A stretch of DNA of 64,000 nucleotides from Emydura subglobosa (GCA_007922225.1 ML679989.1:21121534-21185533), one strand, 5' to 3'; shown: positions 42,536 through 53,662, numbered from the stretch's first letter. The notes: generated by a model from the letters alone, not told the origin. Numbers and translations: made by a program.

Positions 42536-44881
42536 TAATTTTGTATTTCATGCCTGCCCTACCTTCAGGCTTTGACCTCTCTGTTTAGATTGTCAGCATG
42601 CTGCCAATTAGTGTGATTGTGATGTGGACACTAAAGAAGTCTAACTCATTTCATGTAGGTTACCAAACAGCTAGCAGATGTTAAGATAATGGTTTTGGGC
42701 CACTATCAACCTGGTTTGGATTTCAACTTAGAGGTGAAAGGATCTGTTTCTATCCCATTACCAATCCCGCCTGGGCCACACAGTTCCCAGCATCAAAAAT
42801 TCTTTAAACTTACCCAAGAAGACGATGTAGAATTGTTCTTTTTCTTTAAATGTATTCTCACAGTGTCTTGTATCCATTTTTTTTAATGTTAACTTGTCCT
42901 CTTTTGTATTCAGTATTTTATATTGATGGAATTTCTTTTTAAATAAAATGAAATGCTTTAAATGTTAAATAAAGCACATATTTTGAGCAAGAGAGGACTT
43001 ACATGGATACATGGGCAGGGCTCTAGTGCCATTCCTGTTTTGTACAGGCAGTTTGACGTCCGCAAAGCTCCTTGACAGAATTACTGCCCTGTATGCATCC
43101 CAGGACTAATTTTTACTCTTTCCATTGTGTTACCTCATAATAGAGGATATAAAATGTGGTAATCTTTGGCCTGCTTGGTATTTTTGTTTTCCTTTGTTCT
43201 CATTGCTGAATAATACATATCTCGTTTGTTGTACTCAACAAACATGTAGAACAATGTGCTGCTATAACAACATTGATAGAACTGGCAAAATGAATTAAAG
43301 TCACTCTGCAGTTCGCTGTTAAGTATTAATCACTTTACCTGGGCACTTTGCAACAGCAAATAGAAAGTTACAGCTCAGTGAACAAGAACAGAGTTTATCT
43401 TGGAATGAAAGGCAATTTTTCCCCCATGCCAAAACGTGTAGAGATCATTTAGAAACTCTTGGAGCCAAAATTATTAATATTTGGATACATTATTTTAAGG
43501 CCACCATTCCCCTGTTGCTTTTGCCAAAACCATTCTGAATGTGCTTCGTATGTGCTCAGTCAGTGCTCAGCTGGCTGGACAGATGCACACATCTTTTAAA
43601 AATTGACAACATTTGAATTCTGTTTGTCCATTGTTTTCCTCCCTAGCTTTCCTACTTCTTTGATGCAACAAACTGTGATACAGCTTCCTTTAAAATATGT
43701 ATTTTGGGTAAAATTCTGGATCTTTCAATTTTCCGTGATGGGAGAGAAGAAATGGACTGAGGGCTACATTCCATCAGCCATATGTTAGCCTCCTCCACCT
43801 GTTTGGGGCTCAGCCTACGGCCTTTGTATTTGAGATGAGTCATGTTGACTAAGAAATTGAAAGTTTTCATAGCTTCTTTGATTTATGTTTTGATTTTATC
43901 CTTGTGAGAGTCTCGTTCTGGTTGTTAATCAGACAAAGCCAGATTTCCACTGATACCATGACAATAGTCAGTTGGTAATTTCAAGCCTCTTCAGCGCTTC
44001 TTTCAATTGTTTTATAAGTTTAGTATCTCTGAAGAGTCCATTCCTTTTGAATTCTGTGTTTTCACAAATTCATTATTGTTCAAATGTCAACAGACTTTTA
44101 TGGTAGTTAGCTATAAATGTAGAGACCTCATCTTTCTGAGAATTCCAACAAGTGTTACTGGGAATCTGGGGCCTCAATTCTACTTTTTATGTTAGCCAGC
44201 CATTAGGCTTAAAGGTAATTGTAGAAGTAGTTTTGAACTTGGCCAGTGTGTTCTAGGATGACAGGTGGTGCATCTTTCTTAGGGAGGTTTAAAGTTTAGG
44301 ATGATCTACCTGAAAAGTTATTTCATCTTTTTCATTTTATTTTCAATGACCTAGCAGATAGCAAAGGCCTCTTTGCTATACTTTACTCTGTATTGTTAGA
44401 TAGCACCTTCAGAAACTGGGGCAGAGAATATTCTGGGTTTTTGTTTTTTTTCAGATGGAAAAACAATAACATTAAATAGATACCTTTTTATTGATGCTTG
44501 TATCCATTATGGAATCATTTGCCATGTTCTGCCAACTAGCCTGTGTTAATATCAGGGTTGATTCTTTTAATTCTTCATTTACATTTCCTCTCTTCTTCTT
44601 CTTTCATAGGCTCTCACAGTTGACCTGTGAGTTTGTCCTGTCTGGAAGAGTATATCCAGGACATAGTGTTTCAGTCATTTCTTTAAATGGCTAATTTTGT
44701 GCTACATTGAAAGCGACGTTGTTGGCATAACAGAAGGCTGCAAATTTCTTGTTCAGTGTATCTTTGTCTTGAAGTTATTGTCATGGCATGTTCGCAAAAT
44801 GATCTTTGCTATTTTTGGGCATCAGAGATGATCGGAGACAGGGTGAAGAACTTCTGGAAGGCTTTGAAGAGGGCCTAAAGT
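42536..44881. other. unassigned sequence flanking the DIRS element
   Basis: AT-rich non-coding sequence. No exon or repeat end recognised. Confidence 0.4.
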
Positions 44882-44882
44882 T

Positions 44883-45080
44883 CTCTCTTCGAGTGATTGC
44901 TCATATGCATTCCAATATAGGTGAGTGCGCGCCCCGTGCACGAGCCTCCCGAAGCGTTTCTGCCCCTAGCAACCCCCTGCGGGTCAGCTCCTGCGCCCCC
45001 TGGAGTGCCGCGCTCATGTCGCGGTATATAGGGACCCTGCCGACCCCGTGGCCCCCAGTTCCTTCTTTCCGCCCGTGACG
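44883..45080 (+). repeat. left inverted terminal repeat of DIRS element
   Basis: It starts CTCTCTTCGAGTGATTGCTC, then CATTCCAATATAGGTGAGTG. From CCAATATAGG on, it is the inverse of the right end with about 8-10 mismatches in 160 bp. Shared blocks include GCGCGCCCCGTGCACGAG and GTCGCGGTATATAGGGACCC, the latter with a possible TATA motif. Bases 45,081-45,256 are untranslated leader. Confidence 0.93.
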
Positions 45081-45256
45081 GTCTTTTGGAACGCTGCCCC
45101 TTGCTCTTCGCAAGTAGCAATCTCCTTTACCTTTTTCCTTACTTATAGTTAGCAATTAGTTAGTTTTGTTGTTAAACGTTAATAGTTTAAAAAGAAAAAA
45201 AAAAAGAGTTGTTGTAGTTCAGTGTAGTTAGTTAGCCCTTACGGGCTCCGGGCGCC

Positions 45257-47992
45257 ATGCCGGGCACTTCGAGATTCAAAGCCTGCGCCGAGTGCTCAAA
45301 GGCTTTCCCGATCAGCGACCCGCATGATCGCTGTCTCCGCTGCCTGGGTGAACTTCATAGGAAGGACAAATGCCGCATTTGCAAGTCCTTCAAGCCCAGG
45401 ACTCAGAAGGAGTGCGATGCCCGCCTCAGGACTATCTTAATGGAGTCGGCACTTCGCCCAGTCTCCGAGCCCTCGGGGTCACCGTCGGCACCGAGTATTT
45501 CATCGGCGCACAGCGCGCCCCCGGCACCGGCAGCGGCACCGGTGCACAAGGTGCCGAAGAAAAGGAAGCGGCAGGAGGCCGTGTCTATGGACTCCCCCCT
45601 ACGACCGGTACAGCAGGGGGTACAGCAAGAGCCGACACCGGCATCTCCACGCAGGGAGCCTCCCCCGACCCCGGGGGGTGGGGGACCTCTCCTGCAAGGG
45701 CCGTCGACGCCGGAGGCGTTTGTAGCGGCACGGGCTCTCATGGCCATGCCCACGCCTCCATCCCCCCCTCGGCAGAGGGAGTCAGGGTTGGCGTCTCGGG
45801 GTAGATCCGCGCTGGGTTACCCCGGTGGGCAGCGGAGACACGAACCATCGTCTCCCCCCAGACGGTCGAGGACGGGGGAAGCGGGAACTCCCCCTCCTCG
45901 CTCCGACCTTAGGTCGTCGAGCACCTCGGTACCGCAGCACAGGGAGCGGTCTAGAGGTTCCGAGAGTAGCCGCTCTCCATCGGGTAACAGATCCTCGGTG
46001 TCCCGCCACCGTCCGGACAGTCAGCCGGCACCGAGGGAGTCTGACTATCATTGCACTTCCGTGCGCAGCTCTCGGCGCCGATCTCCCTTAAAGGACTCCC
46101 GGCACCGCTCTCCTTCTCAGCACCGATCTGGCTCGCCTCCGGAGCCGAGACACTTGGAGCATCCACGCGAGCACCGCTCTCGATCTTCGGTGCACAGCTC
46201 CCGGCACCGAACACCATCGCCTAGGGATGACCGACACCGATCCGGCGCGTGGCACCGTTCAGGCGCGCGGCACCGTTCAGGCTCTCGGCACCGATCCCAG
46301 TCAAAGCCCCGCCACTGGTCTAGATCCCCGGTCCGGGCCCGTGCGGATTCCCGGGACAGTCATCGTTCCTGATCCGCGGGTAGCCTTCGGGGTCCGGCTG
46401 ATTTGGAGCCTTACTATCACCGCTCACCGTCGGCGAGGACCTCCAAACACAGCCCGGCGCGGCCCTCGGCACCGCATGTTTCGGCACCGAGGGATTCTCC
46501 GGGGCAGCGGAGAGGACATAGCCGCGGGCGAGACCGCTCCAGGTCGCCGGCAGCTGACCGCCGTAGAGCCAGGAGGTCCTGGGGGAACTCGTCCAGCTCC
46601 AGCCATTCCCCCCCCCCTCCGCCGTCATCGTAGACACCACCGCAGCCACTCCCGCTCCTCCCGGAGCAGTTCATTGCCCGACCGTGGCAAGGATAAAGGG
46701 AAGCGCCCTAAATCGCGCAGCCCGGCACCTTGCGGGCCTGCAATAGCTGCGGCACTGGGACCGGTACCGACGTGGATGCAGGGGCCCTGGCAATGGCCCT
46801 ATTGGGGGCCATGGCCTCAACAACCCACTCAGGGCACAGCGTCGGCTCCCTCAGTGGCTGTCCAACCCCCGCCCCCACCTCCCAGTCAGGACAGACCGGA
46901 CACCTCTGACGAGGAGTCTGACCCTCTGGAGGGTCCTTCCACGGGTCCCCTTCGCCAGTCCTCCTCCTCCTCCCCTCCGGACACTACATCCAGGGACCAG
47001 AGAACCCCCCTTCCTGATTTTAAGACCCATCAGGAACTGCTGAAGAGGTTAGCTGGTAACCTACAGCTCGACTTAAAAGAGCTTTCAGAGGAGGAGGATC
47101 CTCTTTTCGGGGTCTCAGGCTCAGCAGGCCCCTCCCGGGTCGCGCTGCGAGTCCATGACAGGGTGCTGAAGGTGGTCAAGCCCCTGTGGGAGACTCCGGC
47201 ATCAGTGTCTGCCACCTCTAAAACGGCTGAGCGCAAGTATTACGTTCCCTCCCAAGGTTTCGAATACCTGTACACCCCCCCCCCCCGGGGTCGTTGGTTG
47301 TAGATGCTGTTAATCAACGGGACAGACAAGGGGCCCAGTCGAGTACTCCCAAAAATAAAGAAAACAAAAAATTAGATTTGTTTGGGAGGAAGATTTATTC
47401 GACTGCAGCGTTACAACTACGGATCGCAAACCACCAAGCGCTCCTTGGCAGGTACAATTTAAACCTGTGGACTTCCCTCCAGAGGTTCCTCCGCGCATTA
47501 CCATCAGACATGGCGGAGGACTATAATACCATCTTGCAGGAGGGAGTGACGGTCGCTGGAGCGGCTCTCCAATCCGTGAGCGATGCCACCGACGCGGCGG
47601 GGAGAGCCATGGCATTGGGAATCGTGATGCGTCGGTCGGCGTGACTGCAATCCTCCGGCCTGTCGTTGGAGGTGCAACAGGCCATCCAAGATTTGCCCTT
47701 TGATGGCGTAGGCCTGTTTTCGGACAGGACAGACACTAAGTTACACGCCCTCAAGGATTCTCGGGCTACCCTTAAATCGTTAGGCCTCTATGTGCCACAG
47801 GCCACAAGGCGCCAGGGCAAGCAGCGACCCCAACGGCAGCAGCAACAACAGCCTGTCTCTAGACCGCCTCCTCGACCCCCTCCACCTAGGCGAGGTCGAG
47901 ATCGTTTTCGGCAGTCGAACCGCCGAGACCGCCAAGGCCCTGCAGGGGGCTCCCAGCAAGGCCAGCAGAAAAACAATAAGCGGTCCTTTTGA
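45257..47992 (+). pseudogene. DIRS ORF1, Gag-like protein, degraded
   Basis: The probable start is ATG at 45,257. Residues 10-42 carry a Cys/His array (C10, C13, H23, C26, C29, H34, C39, C42) that resembles a zinc-binding knuckle. Residues about 210-371 are rich in Arg-Ser and Arg-His-Arg-Ser repeats, like an RS domain. Damage: a TGA at 46,370; a frame change in a 10-C run at 46,608-46,617; a second in a 12-C run at 47,275-47,286; and a TGA at 47,642, probably a mutated Trp codon. The segment 47,294-47,992 is the conserved C-terminal part (FGRKIYSTAALQLRIANHQA) with a Gln/Pro/Arg-rich tail. The role in particle assembly is inferred from family knowledge. The 3' end overlaps the RT ORF by about 200 nt. 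Confidence 0.85.
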
Positions 47993-49928
47993 CGGGACGC
48001 TCGAGGGCAGCTCTCTGACATTCTCCATCCCACTGGATTCCACCCTACCCTTTACGGACAGACTGCATACCTTCCTCCAAGAGTGGCAGGGGATAACCTC
48101 GGACCGCTGGGTGCTCAGCGTAGTGAAACGAGGCTATGCTCTTCAACTCTCGGCGTTCCCACCGGACTCTCCCCCTACCCCGTCCCTCTTCAGGGACCCA
48201 TCTCACGAGCTACTCCTCGTCCAAGAGGTTCACTCTCTTCTCCGCCTGGGGGTGGTAGAGGAAGTTCCTCCTTCGGAGAGGGGCAGGGGGTTCTATTCCT
48301 GGTATTTTCTTATCCCCAAGGCAAAGGGCGGCCTGCGGCTTATTCTAGACCTTCGCCGCCTGAACAGGTTTATCAGACGCCTCAAATTCCTTATGCTCTC
48401 CCTAGCCTCTATTATTCCCGCTCTGGATCCAGGGGATTGGTATGCTGCCCTCGACTTAAAGGACGCCTACTTCCATATTTCTATCCTCCCTGGGCACAGA
48501 TGTTTTCTTCGTTTTATGGTAGCGGGTGCCCACTACCAGTTTTCGGCCCTACCCTTTGGCCTCTCCTCAGCACCCAGGGTTTTCACAAAATGCATGGCGG
48601 TGGTAGCTGTCCACCTCCGGCGCAGAGACGTCCAGATCTTCCCCTACCTCGATGATTGGTTAATACGGGGAAGATCCAGGGTTCATGTACAGAACAGTCT
48701 AGCCCTAGCCTGCGCAACTTGCACCAGACTGGGCCTGCTCATCAACGAGCAGAAGTCCACACTCACCCCAGTGCAGCGGATAGACTTTATCGGGGCCACC
48801 CTAGATGCAGTCCAAGCCAGGGCCTTCCTCCCTCTGGCCCGATTCCAGACCATGACCGCCATCATTCGGGAGTTATTCAGGTTCCCCACGACGACAGCCA
48901 GGCGCTGCCTTCAGCTGTTGGGACACATGGCGGCATGTACGTATGTGGTGAGATTAGCTCGCCTCAAACTCAGGCCTCTCCAAGGTTGGCTGACTTCGGT
49001 GTACACCCCATCCAGACATTCACTCTCCAAGGTGGTCACCATCCCAGCCCAGGTCCTAGCGTCCCTCAACTGGTGGACAGACCCGAGGGAGGTACTTCGG
49101 GGGGTTCTCTTTGCAGAATTAACCCCATCTGTGACGCTGATAACGGACGCTTCCGACGTGGGCTGGGGAGCCCACATGAACCGAGACCTCAGCACGCAGG
49201 GTCTATGGTCGCCTCACGAGCTACACCTTCACATCAATGTCAGGGAGCTACGCGCAGTCCGTCTCGCCTGCAAGGTCTTCCTCAGGTTCCTAACGGGCAG
49301 AGTAGTGCATGTCCTCACGGACAATACAGCAGCCATGTTTTATATAAACAGGCAGGGGGGGGCACGCTCCTCCACTCTGTGCCAGGAAGCCATACAGCTA
49401 TGGGACCTTGCGGTGAGGCACGATTTTCACCTCTCTGCCTCTCACCTCCCCGGGGTCAGGAACGACGAGGCAGACCACCTCAGCAGGTCGTTCTTACCCC
49501 GCCACGATTGGTCGCTCCACAAGGAGGTGGTGTCTTTTCCCTTCCACAAGTGGGGCACTCCCCAACTAGACCTGTTCGCTTCTGCGTGGAACAAGAAGTG
49601 CCCGAGGTTCTGCTCACTCCGGGGACGCGAGCAGGGCTCCCTCTCGGACGCCTTTCTAATAGACTGGACGGGGCCCCTAATGTATGCGTTTCCCCCCGTC
49701 CCATTACTCCCCAGAGTGCTCCTGAAAGTCAAGAGGGACAAAGCGAACGTTATTCTCATTGCACCAGCCTGGCCCCGGCAACACTGGTTCAGTATGCTAC
49801 TGGACATGTCCATTGCCGAGCCAATACCGCTTCCGAGGCGTTACGACCTCCTCTCCCAGGATCGGGGCCGTCTTCTACACCCGGACCTGGACTCCCTCCA
49901 CCTGACTGCATGGAGGCTATGTGGTTAA
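47790..49928 (+). CDS. DIRS reverse transcriptase-RNase H-methyltransferase-like polyprotein
   Basis: A single open frame of 712 codons; the upstream limit is uncertain because the start overlaps ORF1. RT: WYFLIPKAKGGLRLILDLRRL, LDLKDAYFHI (L221-I230), PFGLSSAPRVFTK and the catalytic YLDD at residues 286-289. RNase H: D453 in ITDASDVGWG, E486 in VRELRAV, D511 in LTDNTAA and D562 in the HLPGVRNDEADHLSR block. The region after about 570 (WGTPQLDLFAS, then APAWPRQHW) matches the N6-adenine methyltransferase-like domain found in DIRS elements. All key RT and RNase H residues remain, so this ORF alone could still be functional. It ends at TAA 49,926-49,928, 19 nt inside the recombinase ORF. Confidence 0.94.
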   Translation: MCHRPQGARASSDPNGSSNNSLSLDRLLDPLHLGEVEIVFGSRTAETAKALQGAPSKASRKTISGPFDGTLEGSSLTFSIPLDSTLPFTDRLHTFLQEWQGITSDRWVLSVVKRGYALQLSAFPPDSPPTPSLFRDPSHELLLVQEVHSLLRLGVVEEVPPSERGRGFYSWYFLIPKAKGGLRLILDLRRLNRFIRRLKFLMLSLASIIPALDPGDWYAALDLKDAYFHISILPGHRCFLRFMVAGAHYQFSALPFGLSSAPRVFTKCMAVVAVHLRRRDVQIFPYLDDWLIRGRSRVHVQNSLALACATCTRLGLLINEQKSTLTPVQRIDFIGATLDAVQARAFLPLARFQTMTAIIRELFRFPTTTARRCLQLLGHMAACTYVVRLARLKLRPLQGWLTSVYTPSRHSLSKVVTIPAQVLASLNWWTDPREVLRGVLFAELTPSVTLITDASDVGWGAHMNRDLSTQGLWSPHELHLHINVRELRAVRLACKVFLRFLTGRVVHVLTDNTAAMFYINRQGGARSSTLCQEAIQLWDLAVRHDFHLSASHLPGVRNDEADHLSRSFLPRHDWSLHKEVVSFPFHKWGTPQLDLFASAWNKKCPRFCSLRGREQGSLSDAFLIDWTGPLMYAFPPVPLLPRVLLKVKRDKANVILIAPAWPRQHWFSMLLDMSIAEPIPLPRRYDLLSQDRGRLLHPDLDSLHLTAWRLCG

Positions 49929-50973
49929 CAGAGGGAGAGAGAGCCTGCTCAACACAAGTACAGCAGGTTCTCCTAGGGAGCAGGAAGCCTTCCACTCAGG
50001 TGCTGTATAAGGCTAAGTGGAAGCGCTTTACCTTTTGGGCGGAGTCCCGGGGGATCTTACCTAGCTCATCGCCCATACAGGCAATCCTAGAGTACCTCCT
50101 ACACTTAAAGATGCAGGGCCTCGCACTAGCCTCCCTGAGGGTACACCTGGCGGCCATCTCGGCCTTCCACCGGCCGATGGAAGGGAGGTCTATCTTCTCT
50201 CATCCTATGTCCTGTAGGTTCCTGAAAGGGATAGAGAGATTATATCCGCAGGTTCGCGACCCGGTACCTCTCTGGGACCTGAACTTGGTTCTCTCCATGT
50301 TAACGGGACACCCATTTGAACCCATGGCTACATGCCCTTTGCTAGTCCTGTCCTGGAAGGTGGCCTTCCTAGTAGCCTTTACTTCGGCCAGACGGGTCTC
50401 CGAGTTGACAGCTTTGACCTCGGAGCCCTCTTATACTGTCTTCTATAAAGACAAAGTGAGGCTGAGACCCCACCCAGCATTCTTACCTAAGGTGGTGTCT
50501 CAGTTTCACTGTAACCAAGACATTTTCCTCCCCGTGTTCTTTCCCAAACCACACGGATCGGAGGCAGAGCAGAGATGGCACTCACTGGACGTCAGGAGGG
50601 CCCTGGCCTTTTACATCGATCGTACAAGGCCATTCCGAAGGTCAACCCAACTGTTCGTCGCGGTTGCTGAGAGAATGAAAGGCTTACCTGTCTCTTCTCA
50701 ACGCATCTCTGCATGGATTACCGCCTGTATACGTACCTGTTACGATCAGGCAAAGGTGCCGCTTCGGCACACTCGACCAGAGTGACGGCACACTCGACCA
50801 GAGCCCAGGCCTCATCAGGGGCCTTCCTGGAGCGGGTGCCCCTGACGGACATTTGCAGGGCAGTGACCTGGTCATCTGTCCATACCTTCTCATCTCATTA
50901 CGCCATCGTACAACAGGCAAGAGACGACGCGGTTGTAGGCAGAGCCATCCTACGAAGGGCTACTCGACACTGA
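49910..50973 (+). pseudogene. DIRS tyrosine recombinase, frameshifted
   Basis: ATG at 49,910 overlaps the RT ORF end by 19 nt in another frame. The protein has a SAM-like N-terminal part (QVLYKAKWKRFTFWAESRG) and the catalytic domain. The first catalytic Arg is in FTSARRVSELTAL, the H-x-x-R motif is HSTR at 50,791-50,802, and the nucleophile Tyr is in HTFSSHY at 50,899-50,901. A 14-bp insertion at about 50,768-50,781, a copy of sequence 21 bp downstream, moves the H-x-x-R and Tyr part into a new frame after a premature TGA at 50,783. Without those 14 bp the length would be a whole 350 codons including the stop. The open frame also extends upstream to 48,656, but that part is shadowed by the RT. 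Confidence 0.9.
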
Positions 50974-51009
50974 CTCCTACCCGCCTCCATGGTATGGCTA
51001 CGTAATCAC

Positions 51010-51112
51010 CTATATTGGAATGCATATGAGCAATCACTCGAAGAGAGAAAACAAGGTTACTTACCAGTAACTGTTGTTCTTCGAGATGTGTTGCTCATAT
51101 CCATTCCAAACC
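51010..51112 (+). repeat. DIRS internal complementary region
   Basis: TATATTGGAATGCATATGAG through CACTCGAAGAGAG is the inverse of the left tip. It is followed directly by AAAACAAGGTTACTTACCAG through CATATCCATTCC, the inverse of the right tip. It lies just after the recombinase stop. In the DIRS replication model it templates circle closure. Confidence 0.93.
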
Positions 51113-51358
51113 CACCCTCCGTCCCCGCTGTCGGAGTCAGCAGAAAGAAGGGACTGGGGGCCACGGGGTCGGCAGGGTCCCTATATACCGCGACATGAGC
51201 GTGGCACTCCAGGGGGCGCAGGAGCCAACCTGCAGGGGGTTGCTAGGGGCATAAAAGCTTCCGGAGGCTCGTGCACGGGGCGCGCACTCACCTATATTGG
51301 AATGGATATGAGCAACACATCTCGAAGAACAACAGTTACTGGTAAGTAACCTTGTTTT
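51113..51358 (+). repeat. right inverted terminal repeat of DIRS element
   Basis: It mirrors 44,905-45,080 (CGCGACATGAGCG, GTGCACGGGGCGCGCACTCA, CCTATATTGG) and ends AACAGTTACTGGTAAGTAAC then CTTGTTTT. The final junction is fuzzy because the flank is also T-rich. Confidence 0.9.
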
Positions 51359-53067
51359 TTTGATATAACATATATTTGAAAATATTGTAAACTTCATGTA
51401 ACAATTTCAGAGTTACACAGAGATTCAAAAAATGGGGGAAGAAAAAAGAAAAATCATTGGATTGGTTTTTCACCCAGGCAAAAGGGTGAAGAATTTCTTT
51501 CTCTTGTGCAGTGACTTGCTAGTAGAAGCGCTAAGGTATGTTTCCTATAAATCTTCTTTGTTATGTTATGCTGGCTAACTCCATTTATGATCCATTTGCT
51601 GGATAAAATAAGAGCTGAGAAACCCAGCGGGTAGTGAAAAAGAAACTAGAAGACCTGATGGAAGAGTTTATGAAGTGAGAAATTCTCCAAAGAACACATC
51701 ACGGATCTTTTAAGTATACCTGCTAGTTTGTTTTATTGTTTTAATTTATAGCCAAGGTTTTTCTTTTGTTTGTGCAGGATTGTGCTTTCCTGATTTTTTC
51801 CCTCATATATGATGGATGGAGTTTGTTTCATTTTTTAGTTTACATATACTTTGCTATTTCTTACCTGCCATAATGCAGCCAACTACTTTCAAAAGCTTCC
51901 TCCCTCCCTCCTTGCCCCCCATGAAAGGGACAAATGGACTTTGTTTATAAGCTAAATAAGCAACTTTTTGCTGACAGTCTTTGTGAAGTACACTGTGCTG
52001 CTATATATTTAGTTGAGTCTATTGTGTTTGACTGTAGACTACTTGGACAGAAAATAGAGACATTTCCTAAACATTTCCATATGTTGACAATAGTATCTTT
52101 GTCCACATAACATCATTAGTAACAATAAGAGTTTTAATGTTTTGATGTGTCAGTAAAGGGTTAGCACAGTAATGTACACAGGCTAGAAAATGCACAGAGT
52201 CAGTCTTTTCTTCAAAGCTGTGTCATATTCCACTAGGTTCTAAGTAAACTATTCTAGAGCTTCGTCTCCATGGATTTGGTGCTCACTGAGTTGATCCCTC
52301 CAGAATACCTAGTTGAACACGGTCCTAATGACATTTGAACATTAAAGAAGACTTAAGAATGTTAGGAAATTTTCCATTTGTGAGTGAGTTGTTTGTTAAA
52401 AGTGCAAAGAACAATGTAAGCTTTGCCAAGTATATGCTAAGAGTATGCAGCCCAGCTGGCCTCAAACACAATGTGTTGTCAATTTTGTTTTTATTTAGGG
52501 CAGATTTGCAAAGGCTGATATGCTGATAGAAACATAATGGGGTGTGTGATAAGTCTCGTCTGTGTAAACTCTGCATCCTATAAATGGTCCTGTACAGCTG
52601 GGACTGTTTTATACTATGGTTTTTAGTATGCACTTATAAACTGGAGTAACTGGGCTTGGGAAGCTGTGCTATATTAATTTAGTTACTGTGAAAGTCTAAT
52701 ACCTTATTAAAGTACGTTTGCAGCCTTCAAGATGCAGTGGATTTAGGAAACAATGGATAATTACTTTTCCATTTCATGGTTTAAAAAGATAAATTAGGTT
52801 GACCCTTAGACTGTGGAAATCTGTTTTGCAGAGTCTAAAGAATTATTGCTAAACATATTCTGAGATTTGTTTTAAGTTTTGAGAGAATGACCACATTTTC
52901 ATAATGAAGATACTTTTTACAAGGTGAGAAGGGAGGAAGGGAATTCAGGGGATGGCTTTGGTGGGCATCAACTGGTGTGTATGGAGTGTGAGTGAGAGAG
53001 AAGGGTGTTGACATCTCCTTCTCAACGGTGAAGTCACCGCGCTCCTTCCACTTTCCTTCCACTCACA
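51359..53067. other. unassigned AT-rich sequence
   Basis: A weak possible micro-exon with acceptor TCTCTTGTGCAG and donor GTATGT at about 51,512-51,536 has no homology support. Nothing else is seen. Confidence 0.35.
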
Positions 53068-53221
53068 ATATATGACAGTATCTACACTATTCCCACCATT
53101 GCTTCCACCAGTGGAGTGTATCACTGATTATCACAGGTAAGGCTTGAAGTCAGTGCTGGGATATTAAATGTCATCTCGTGTGAATAGATTTATACAATAG
53201 TTAACACTCCGGTGCCTGCTT

Positions 53222-53332
53222 TTGCCTTGTTTACACTTATGCTCCTACCATGGCTTCCACCAATGGAGCCAAGCAGAGTAGAAACAATGGGGGACAGAGT
53301 TTAGGAAATAATGCTAGTGTAGACGAGGCTTA
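53222..53332. mobile_element. short MITE
   Basis: GCCTTGTTTACACTTATGC at the left and GCTAGTGTAGACGAGGC at the right are inverted ends about 110 bp apart. Confidence 0.65.
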
Positions 53333-53639
53333 TGGCTCTTAAGTGCAGAGGGTGGGGGAATCGTTGGGTGCTCAGAAAGTCTGTTGTCAATTTCTGGTTA
53401 GGCTGGCCAGCAGCTCCATTAAATGGTTACAAAAACCACCTCTGCAGGGGTTACAAAACCAGAGCAAGAGACTGTTTTGTAAAACTGTCTTTGGCACAGG
53501 GGATGCTCTGAAAAGAGAGAGAATTCTGTTTTTCTGAGATATATGGTCACCCTATGTTTTTACTTTCAGAACATCAGTATGTCTAGGTTGGCTTTAGAGA
53601 ACTGAGGTCGCAAATACTAGTACCAGATAATAATATAAT

Positions 53640-53662
53640 AATAAATTGAGAACCACTGATCT
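53640..53662. repeat. isolated hAT right end
   Basis: AATTGAGAACCACTGATCTAG is the terminal motif of the hAT elements above, including the usual TCTAG flank. The left end is not recognised. Confidence 0.5.

Larger units (their letters stand above)
44882..51358 (+). mobile_element. DIRS-like tyrosine-recombinase retrotransposon, near full length
   Basis: Inverted terminal repeats (about 44,883-45,080 and 51,130-51,358) enclose three ORFs. An internal complementary region at about 51,010-51,112 is complementary to the outer tips of both ends joined together, which is diagnostic of DIRS elements. Order: Gag-like ORF, RT-RNase H-methyltransferase-like ORF, tyrosine recombinase ORF. DIRS elements replicate through a circular intermediate that the recombinase integrates without target-site duplication, and no duplication was found at the junctions. 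The copy is defective in Gag and recombinase. Its terminal repeats differ at about 8-10 of 160 positions, so it is moderately old. Its CG-rich composition contrasts with the AT-rich flanks. Confidence 0.96.

Noticed and set aside
44820..44880. Possible exon just left of the DIRS element
   Set aside because: Reads as MIGDRVKNFWKALKRA then stop; no splice site and no match to EXD3 that I can recall.
48083..48655. 190-codon frame overlapping RT
   Set aside because: It is a shadow frame of the RT coding sequence.
51512..51536. Possible plus-strand micro-exon (acceptor TTGTGCAG, donor GTATGT)
   Set aside because: Only eight residues, no homology, weak donor.
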